From NCBI GenBank assembly GCA_016781725.1, contig JADDPU010000458.1:517-10949 (forward strand): a stretch of DNA of 10,433 nucleotides, given 5' to 3'. How positions within the stretch are numbered: position 1 is the first letter of the stretch; every line of letters begins with the position of its first letter. The notes under the pieces are model-generated. The model searched no databases. It was not told the origin of the DNA and was given only the letters and a program-made list of their open reading frames with translations. Source of the stretch: Rubrobacter sp. GTDB lineage: Bacteria; Actinomycetota; Rubrobacteria; Rubrobacterales; Rubrobacteraceae. A program made the translations under genes and the position numbers. This document shows positions 6,342-10,433 of the stretch, in pieces.

Positions 6342-7160
6342 TCAAGAACCGTGGAGCCGGTTCTTGCCTCTTCTCGCCCGCGCCTTTCTCTTTCTGCTCT
6401 TCGCCCTGCCGCTCTTCGTCGGGCCCTGGCTTCTCTCCGGGGGTGGCGTAGAGTTCGTCTCCTCCTCCTGCGCCCTCAGGACTGGGGCTGCCGTAGCGTC
6501 TCCCTCGGCGGGAGGTGGGCCTGGTGGGCGGCGGTAGATGAGGTAGTTCTGGCAGATGGTGATCAGGTTCGAGGTAACCCAGTAGACGAAGAGCCCGGAA
6601 GGGAACTTCGCCAGGAAGACGCCAAAGGCTACGGGCATGAGGCGCATGATCTTCTGCTGCTGGGCTGCCGTGTTCCTCATGGCCAGCTCTTGGGAGGCCA
6701 TCATGGTCAGCACGTAGGCGACAGGGAGGATGAAAAGCGGGTCGGCGACGGTCAGGTCCTTGAACCAGAACAGGCCGCCGGTCTGGAAGCTGTCGAGCTT
6801 GTCGAACTGCCTGATCGTGTAGTAGAGCACGAGGAAGATGGGGAGCTGGACTAATACGGGCAGGCAGCCGCCGAGCGGGTTGATCTTGCGCTCCTGGTAG
6901 AGTCTCGCCGTCTCTTCCCGCTGCTTGTCGGGGTCGTCTTTGTGGCGGGCGCGTATCTCGTCCATCTCCGGTTTGAGCTCCTGCATCTTGCGCATGCTCT
7001 TGACCTGCCGGTAGGTCAGCGGGAAGAGCAGGGTGCGCACGACGACGGTGAGCATTACGATGGCGAGCCACCAGGGCGCGCCCCAACCGTGGAACGTGGA
7101 GAGAGTGGTCCCCATAAGGCTAAAGAGCGGGTCGAAGAGGCCCCTCAAGAGGTCGAGCAT
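6342..7160 (-). CDS. yidC: Membrane protein insertase YidC/Oxa1 family
   Basis: The product inserts proteins into the cytoplasmic membrane, alone or with the Sec translocon. The ATG at 7160 follows AAGGAG about ten bases upstream. At 272 residues it is the short Gram-positive/actinobacterial form, without the large periplasmic domain of proteobacterial YidC. The first conserved helix carries R42 in VVVRTLLFPLTYRQ, the positively charged residue of the hydrophilic groove. It is followed by the charged cytoplasmic hairpin (MRKMQELKPEMDEI, then EETARLYQERKINPLGGCLPVLVQLPIF), the most conserved part of the family. Later helices include LFILPVAYVLTMMASQELAM and the terminal FPSGLFVYWVTSNLITICQNYLI. 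The tail (from about residue 212) is proline-rich and then strongly basic (RAKSRKRKARARR), as in forms that bind ribosomes. The 3' end includes an 8-bp inverted repeat overlapping the stop codon. Upstream in the same direction is a small membrane protein gene, not rnpA or rpmH. Confidence 0.96.
   Translation of the reverse strand: MLDLLRGLFDPLFSLMGTTLSTFHGWGAPWWLAIVMLTVVVRTLLFPLTYRQVKSMRKMQELKPEMDEIRARHKDDPDKQREETARLYQERKINPLGGCLPVLVQLPIFLVLYYTIRQFDKLDSFQTGGLFWFKDLTVADPLFILPVAYVLTMMASQELAMRNTAAQQQKIMRLMPVAFGVFLAKFPSGLFVYWVTSNLITICQNYLIYRRPPGPPPAEGDATAAPVLRAQEEETNSTPPPERSQGPTKSGRAKSRKRKARARRGKNRLHGS
6344..6365 (-). repeat. Perfect 8-bp inverted repeat overlapping the yidC stop codon
   Basis: AAGAACCG (6344-6351) and CGGTTCTT (6358-6365) are perfect inverted copies separated by six bases. 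In the yidC mRNA they would form a hairpin reaching into the TGA stop codon. It could protect the 3' end or help termination with the hairpin further downstream; neither can be shown from sequence alone. Confidence 0.5.
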
Positions 7161-7209
7161 GTGCGGTTCGTCTCCTTCTCTGGGTCGGCGTCAGCGCGAG
7201 GGTGCAAGG

Positions 7210-7226
7210 CCCCGCTGGGCGCGGGG
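7210..7226. repeat. GC-rich inverted repeat between the small membrane protein gene and yidC
   Basis: CCCCGC and GCGGGG form a 6-bp stem around the loop TGGGC, in the 76-bp gap between the two minus-strand genes. There is no T-tract. It could be a weak terminator, an mRNA processing structure, or chance in GC-rich DNA. Confidence 0.3.
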
Positions 7227-7236
7227 ACGCGGGGTG

Positions 7237-7614
7237 CTACACCCAGCCGCCGAGGCCGGAGAGGAGGATGACGAGGGGTCCGAGGAGGAGGGCCACCAGC
7301 ACGGGCCACCCCGCGGCCTCGCGGGGGACGACGCCGGGTACGAGGACCGCCGGCCCAACCCCGACGGGGCCAGAGCGGGCGAAGGCCCACGCCCCTGAGC
7401 GGCGGGGGATGCTCGCCGCCAGGTGGCCGATGTAGCCGGCCGCGCCGAAGAGGGCGAGCACGGAGAAGCCGTACTCGGGGTTCGCGTAGAGATCCTCGCG
7501 CGAGGAGAGGTGGGTCAGCAGGCCGAAAAGCAGGAGGCCGAGGGCGGGAAAGACGAGGCCAGGCGGCGCCGTCGTCGCTGCTCTCGCGCGAAATCTGCCC
7601 AACGTGCTATCCAC
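7237..7614 (-). CDS. Small multi-pass membrane protein of unknown function
   Basis: I do not recognise this 125-residue protein. It starts at GTG 7614 and ends at TAG 7237. Three clear hydrophobic segments are present (about residues 19-36 GLVFPALGLLLFGLL, 49-68 GFSVLALFGAAGYIGHLAA, 103-123 WPVLVALLLGPLVILLSGL), with a weaker one at about 83-96. A basic N terminus (GRFRARA) suggests a cytoplasmic start, and the loop RRSGAWAFAR between segments two and three is basic too. Coding in this frame is supported by the clean pattern of hydrophobic segments and polar loops. The competing frames on the other strand give low-complexity Arg/Gly/Pro protein. The ribosome binding site is poor (CGGA directly before GTG) and lies next to a small hairpin. 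It is 76 bp upstream of yidC on the same strand and may be co-transcribed with it. Confidence 0.68.
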   Translation of the reverse strand: MDSTLGRFRARAATTAPPGLVFPALGLLLFGLLTHLSSREDLYANPEYGFSVLALFGAAGYIGHLAASIPRRSGAWAFARSGPVGVGPAVLVPGVVPREAAGWPVLVALLLGPLVILLSGLGGWV

Positions 7615-7618
7615 TCCG

Positions 7619-7632
7619 GTTCTTGAGAGAAC
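7619..7632 (-). repeat. Inverted repeat at the translation start of the small membrane protein
   Basis: GTTCT tgag AGAAC is a perfect 5-bp inverted repeat ending four bases from the GTG start at 7614. In mRNA it would fold just before the start codon and could limit ribosome access; as DNA it could be an operator. The arms are oriented opposite to the GAAC-N4-GTTC LexA box. Confidence 0.35.
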
Positions 7633-7665
7633 GGCGGCCGGGACCTCGAAGCCGCCGGCTCCAGG

Positions 7666-7674
7666 AGTCTAGCA
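7666..7674 (-). promoter_or_regulatory. Candidate extended -10 element for the small membrane protein/yidC transcript
   Basis: The minus strand reads TGCTAGACT, an extended -10 (TGn plus TAGACT) ending 51 bp before GTG 7614. It differs in only one base from the extended -10 candidate at 1989-1997. No good -35 is seen. The 171-bp gap (7615-7785) between the divergent genes otherwise holds a 7-bp hairpin (CGGCGGC 7632-7638 with GCCGCCG 7651-7657) and the candidate promoter of the EF-G-like gene. Confidence 0.33.
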
Positions 7675-7725
7675 TCTCTGCCGGTGCCGGGGTCCTGCTG
7701 CGCGAAGGTTACTCCTGCGTTAAGC

Positions 7726-7731
7726 TAGGTT
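7726..7731 (+). promoter_or_regulatory. Candidate -10 element for the EF-G-like gene
   Basis: GCTAGGTT contains TAGGTT (TANNNT pattern), ending 54 bp before GTG 7786. An overlapping TAAGCT (7721-7726) is an alternative. No -35 match is seen at the usual distance, so this rests on the hexamer and on resemblance to the other candidates in the window. Confidence 0.28.
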
Positions 7732-7785
7732 CCCCGTCCGTAGGAGCGGGCGCGAGGGGTTAGGCTTTAGGGAAAGGAGAGACCC

Positions 7786-9828
7786 GTGGCGGTAGAACCG
7801 GAGACGATTCGGAACGTGTGCCTGATCGGGCACAGGGGCAGCGGCAAGACCTCGATCGCCGAGGGCATGATAGGTCTTGCTTCCGGGCGGAGCGGCCCGG
7901 CGGGCGGCGTCCTTGACTACACAGACGAGGAGAGCGAGCGCGGCATGACTTTGGGCATGAGCGTCGCCCACCTCGGGTGGAAGGGGCGCCAGGTCAATGT
8001 GCTCGACACCCCCGGGGACGGGGGCTTCATAGGGGACGCCTTCGTCGCCCAGAGGGTGGCCGACTGCGCGATCCTGGTAGTCCACGCCCAGGACCCCATC
8101 CAGGTAGTGACCGAGCGCGTGTGGCGCCGGGGGGAGAGGGAGGACATCCCGCACATAATCGTAGTCAACCACCTCGACCGCGAGCGGACGGACTTTAGGG
8201 TGGTCGTCGAGCAGCTCAGGGGCCGCTTCGGGCAGGCGGTCGTCCCGCTCAATTTACCCATCGGGCGCGAGAACGACCTCAAAGGCGTCTACGGCCTCCT
8301 CACGGGGACCGCCTTCGTCGAAGGGGAGCAGAGAGGGGAGATCCCAGACGGCATGGAAGACGAGGTCGACGAGGCCAAGACCCAGCTCTTCGAGGCCATC
8401 GCCGAGAGCGACGACACGCTACTTGAGAAGTACCTCGAGGGGGAGGAGATCTCCACCGAGGAGGCGTTCGACGGTATCCGCAAGGGGATAGCCGAAGGCC
8501 TCATTATCCCCGTGATCGCCGCGAGCGCGGAGCGCATGATCGGCCTGGACCGGCTCCTCGACGTGATCGCCGGCAGCGCCCCGAGCCCCGCCGACCGCTC
8601 GCGCTGGGTGACGGAGGACGGCAAGCAGGTCCCGTGCGAATCTGACGGTCCGTTCGCGGCCTACGCCTTCAAGACCTACGTCGACCCTTACGCCGGGCGC
8701 CTGAGCGTCTTGCGGGTAGTTAGCGGCCGCTGCCGCTCGGACGAGGCGCTCGTCAACCCGCGCACCGGCTCCTCGGAGAGGCTCGGGGGCATCTCGCACC
8801 TCGTCGGCAAGGACCGCACCCCCGTAGACGAGGCGGTCGCCGGCGACATCATCGCTGTCGCCAAGCTCCGCGATACTGCTACCTTCGACACCCTCTGCAA
8901 ACCGGAGAGGCCGATGTCGTTCGAGCCCGTCGAGCTGCCCGAGCCGACTGCTGCTTTCGCGGTCGGGGCGAAGGCGCGCGGCGAGGAGGAGAAGGTCTTC
9001 GAGGCCATCCGGCGCATCGTCGACGAGGACCCTTCCCTGAAGCTGGAGCGCTCGGAGGCCACCGGGGAGGATATCCTGGCCGGCCTGGCGCAGATGCACG
9101 TCGAGCTCGCGCTCGAGCGCATCCAGGGCCGCTACGGGGTCGAGGTCGAGGCGAGGCCGCCGAAGGTGCCTTTTATGGAGACGATCACGGGCTCGGCCCA
9201 GGCGCAGGGACGCTACAAGAAGCAGACCGGCGGCCGGGGGCAGTTCGGGGACGCGAGGATAGAGCTCTCCCCGCTGCCCCGCGGCTCGGGTTTCGAGTTC
9301 GAGAACGCCATCGTCGGCGGCGCCATCCCGCGCCAGTTCATACCCGCCGTCGAGAAAGGGATAATCGAGGCGATGAACGAGGGGACCATCGCCGGCTACC
9401 CTGTGGTCGACGTGAAGGTGCGCCTGCACGACGGCGCCTTCCACACCGTGGACTCCTCGGAGATGGCCTTTAAGGTGGCAGGCTCCATGGCCTTCAAGAA
9501 CGCCCTCGAGAAGGCCAACCCCGTCCTCCTCGAGCCCTACGTGAAGGTCGAGGTGCTTGCACCCTCGGAGCTGGTCGGAGATATCATGGGCGACCTCTCC
9601 AGCCGGCGCGGGCGGCCGATGGGCATAGAGCAGCGCGGCGAGCGCCAGCTCGTCCAGGCGGAGGTGCCCCAGATCGAGATGCTCACCTACGCCCGCGACC
9701 TGCGCTCCATCACAGGCGGACGCGCCAACTTCCACGTCGAGCCTGGCCACTACGAAGAGGTCCCGCCGAACCTCGTGGAGAGGGTCCTGGCCGCCAACGA
9801 GAGGGAGGAAGAGAAGGCGGCGAGCTAA
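7786..9828 (+). CDS. Elongation factor G-like GTPase (EF-G2 type)
   Basis: The GTG at 7786 follows AAGGAGA with five bases between. The 680-residue product has the five-domain layout of EF-G at nearly full length. The GTPase domain has P-loop GHRGSGKT (15-22), switch I ERGMT (51-55), DTPG (74-77) and NHLD (128-131, usually NKMD). Domain IV carries KQTGGRGQFGDARIEL, and domain V includes VKVEVLAPSELVGDIMGDLSSRRGRPMGI. The key difference is after DTPG: true EF-G has His (PGH), the residue needed for ribosome-stimulated GTP hydrolysis, while this protein has Asp (D78, DTPGDGGF). Loss of this His is known in the EF-G-like group of actinobacteria and Thermus (EF-G-2), so I assign it there and not to fusA. 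True fusA is usually next to rpsL-rpsG and tuf, which are absent here. The biological role of this group is not well defined; ribosome binding is likely. It appears to be transcribed on its own. Confidence 0.95.
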   Translation: MAVEPETIRNVCLIGHRGSGKTSIAEGMIGLASGRSGPAGGVLDYTDEESERGMTLGMSVAHLGWKGRQVNVLDTPGDGGFIGDAFVAQRVADCAILVVHAQDPIQVVTERVWRRGEREDIPHIIVVNHLDRERTDFRVVVEQLRGRFGQAVVPLNLPIGRENDLKGVYGLLTGTAFVEGEQRGEIPDGMEDEVDEAKTQLFEAIAESDDTLLEKYLEGEEISTEEAFDGIRKGIAEGLIIPVIAASAERMIGLDRLLDVIAGSAPSPADRSRWVTEDGKQVPCESDGPFAAYAFKTYVDPYAGRLSVLRVVSGRCRSDEALVNPRTGSSERLGGISHLVGKDRTPVDEAVAGDIIAVAKLRDTATFDTLCKPERPMSFEPVELPEPTAAFAVGAKARGEEEKVFEAIRRIVDEDPSLKLERSEATGEDILAGLAQMHVELALERIQGRYGVEVEARPPKVPFMETITGSAQAQGRYKKQTGGRGQFGDARIELSPLPRGSGFEFENAIVGGAIPRQFIPAVEKGIIEAMNEGTIAGYPVVDVKVRLHDGAFHTVDSSEMAFKVAGSMAFKNALEKANPVLLEPYVKVEVLAPSELVGDIMGDLSSRRGRPMGIEQRGERQLVQAEVPQIEMLTYARDLRSITGGRANFHVEPGHYEEVPPNLVERVLAANEREEEKAAS

Positions 9829-9849
9829 TCGGACCGATCCACCTAAAAG

Positions 9850-9884
9850 CCCCCGGCCGCCGAAACCCCGTGCGGCCTCGGGGG
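9850..9884. terminator. Candidate terminator hairpin after the EF-G-like gene
   Basis: CCCCCGGCCGC (9850-9860) pairs with GCGGCCTCGGGGG (9872-9884) over 11 bp with a two-base bulge and an 11-base loop, 21 bp after the stop. It is very GC-rich and has no T-tract on the plus strand. Read on the minus strand it is followed by GCTTTTAGG. Position and strength suggest a terminator for the GTPase gene. Confidence 0.45.
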
Positions 9885-9917
9885 TAACGCGGGCGAGCCC
9901 GAAGGCGGCCACTCCTC

Positions 9918-10412
9918 GTGTTCACCATCGCCCGCTACGAAGACGCCAGCCACCGCCGGGGCATCGGGCGGGTCCTCGAGGAGAACGGGTGGGAGCGGCG
10001 GTACGTCGCGGGCCAACTCGCCGCCATCGACGACCTGACGGCCGACGGACGGCCCGGGGTCAGGGGGAACGTCCTGGTCGCCGTGCCGGAAGAGCCGGAG
10101 AGCCCGGCGCGGGGGCCTGTCTGCGGGTTCGTCTCGGTCGAGTTCCGCGAGTGGAACCGGCTCGGGCAACTGCACGGCCTGGCGGTCGCCCCCGGCTCGA
10201 AGCGGCGCGGGGTCGCCTCGGCGCTCGTGCTGGCCGCCGAAGAGTTCGTGCGGGACCTGTCGGGGCGCGGGCTCTACGCGGATACGCCAGAAACCAACGA
10301 GGCCGCGCGGCACTTCTACCGGGCTCTGGGTTACGGGCTCGCGTACGCGATGCCAGACTACTACGACGACGGGCTCGACGGCGTGACTTACCTCAAGCTC
10401 TTCTCCGGGTAG
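9918..10412 (+). CDS. GNAT family N-acetyltransferase
   Basis: The 164-residue product carries the GNAT fold, which transfers an acetyl group from acetyl-CoA to an amine. Motif A, the acetyl-CoA pyrophosphate-binding region, is LHGLAVAPGSKRRGVASALV (85-104), with K95-R-R-G-V-A as the R/Q-x-x-G-x-G/A loop. Motif B follows with NEAARHFYRALGYG (127-140), including the usual FY and GY residues. The end (PDYYDDGLDGVTYLKLF) has the YY-DG-D pattern of many small GNAT proteins that act on peptide or protein amino groups. The substrate cannot be read from the sequence. The start is GTG 9918: the frame closes upstream at a TAA (9885) with no other start between. The ribosome binding site is weak (GAAGG at 9901-9905, 12 bases away). 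It lies 89 bp after the EF-G-like gene, beyond a strong hairpin, so co-transcription is doubtful. Confidence 0.93.
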   Translation: MFTIARYEDASHRRGIGRVLEENGWERRYVAGQLAAIDDLTADGRPGVRGNVLVAVPEEPESPARGPVCGFVSVEFREWNRLGQLHGLAVAPGSKRRGVASALVLAAEEFVRDLSGRGLYADTPETNEAARHFYRALGYGLAYAMPDYYDDGLDGVTYLKLFSG

Positions 10413-10433
10413 CGCGGCTCGCGGCAGCCGCCC

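Noticed and set aside
7619..7632. LexA/SOS-type operator
   Set aside because: The arms read GTTCT...AGAAC, the reverse orientation of the GAAC-N4-GTTC box, so the match is only superficial.
8419..9912. A 497-codon open frame antisense to the EF-G-like gene
   Set aside because: It exists because the GC-rich third positions of the real gene remove stops on the opposite strand. The product is low-complexity Arg/Leu/Ala/His-rich with no recognisable motif, while the sense strand has all EF-G domains.

Overview
The window is GC-rich bacterial DNA. It makes frequent use of ATA and AGG codons despite the high GC, uses many GTG starts, and carries single-membrane (Gram-positive type) versions of YidC and of a lipoprotein-anchored ABC transporter. 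Together these suggest an actinobacterium, most likely Rubrobacter or a close relative. The lineage is an inference from style and gene content; no rRNA or other marker is present.

Left part (1-3698): the window opens inside a gene for a DUF4349 membrane protein. Facing it is a gene for a Rieske non-haem iron oxygenase alpha subunit (762-1939, minus strand). That gene is complete except for one missing base near 1343, which shifts the frame directly before its iron-binding motif. A 103-bp divergent promoter region separates it from a plus-strand gene for a PYROXD2/phytoene-desaturase-like FAD oxidoreductase (2043-3698).

Middle part (3704-6288): after a candidate promoter comes a three-gene ABC importer of the polar-amino-acid family, in the order substrate-binding lipoprotein, permease, ATPase. 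The permease and ATPase genes overlap by 11 bp. The binding protein lacks the aspartate that normally holds the ligand's alpha-amino group and has a CxxC pair at the hinge-side binding loop. With an oxygenase of the quaternary-amine demethylase type next door, the transporter may feed an N-methylated or otherwise modified amino compound to the Rieske and FAD enzymes. This functional link is a hypothesis.

Right part (6289-10433): two minus-strand genes, a small multi-pass membrane protein followed by a YidC/Oxa1 insertase, converge on the transporter operon. The usual rpmH-rnpA neighbours of yidC are not seen upstream. A plus-strand EF-G-like translational GTPase (7786-9828) lacks the catalytic histidine of true EF-G. 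It is followed by a GC-rich hairpin and a GNAT acetyltransferase gene (9918-10412).

No rRNA, tRNA, CRISPR array, insertion sequence or phage gene was seen, and no gene-free stretch exceeds 300 bp. The regulatory calls (candidate -10 elements, hairpins) were made by eye and are low confidence. A recurring GCTANNNT pattern about 40-75 bp upstream of five genes is the best support for the promoter calls.
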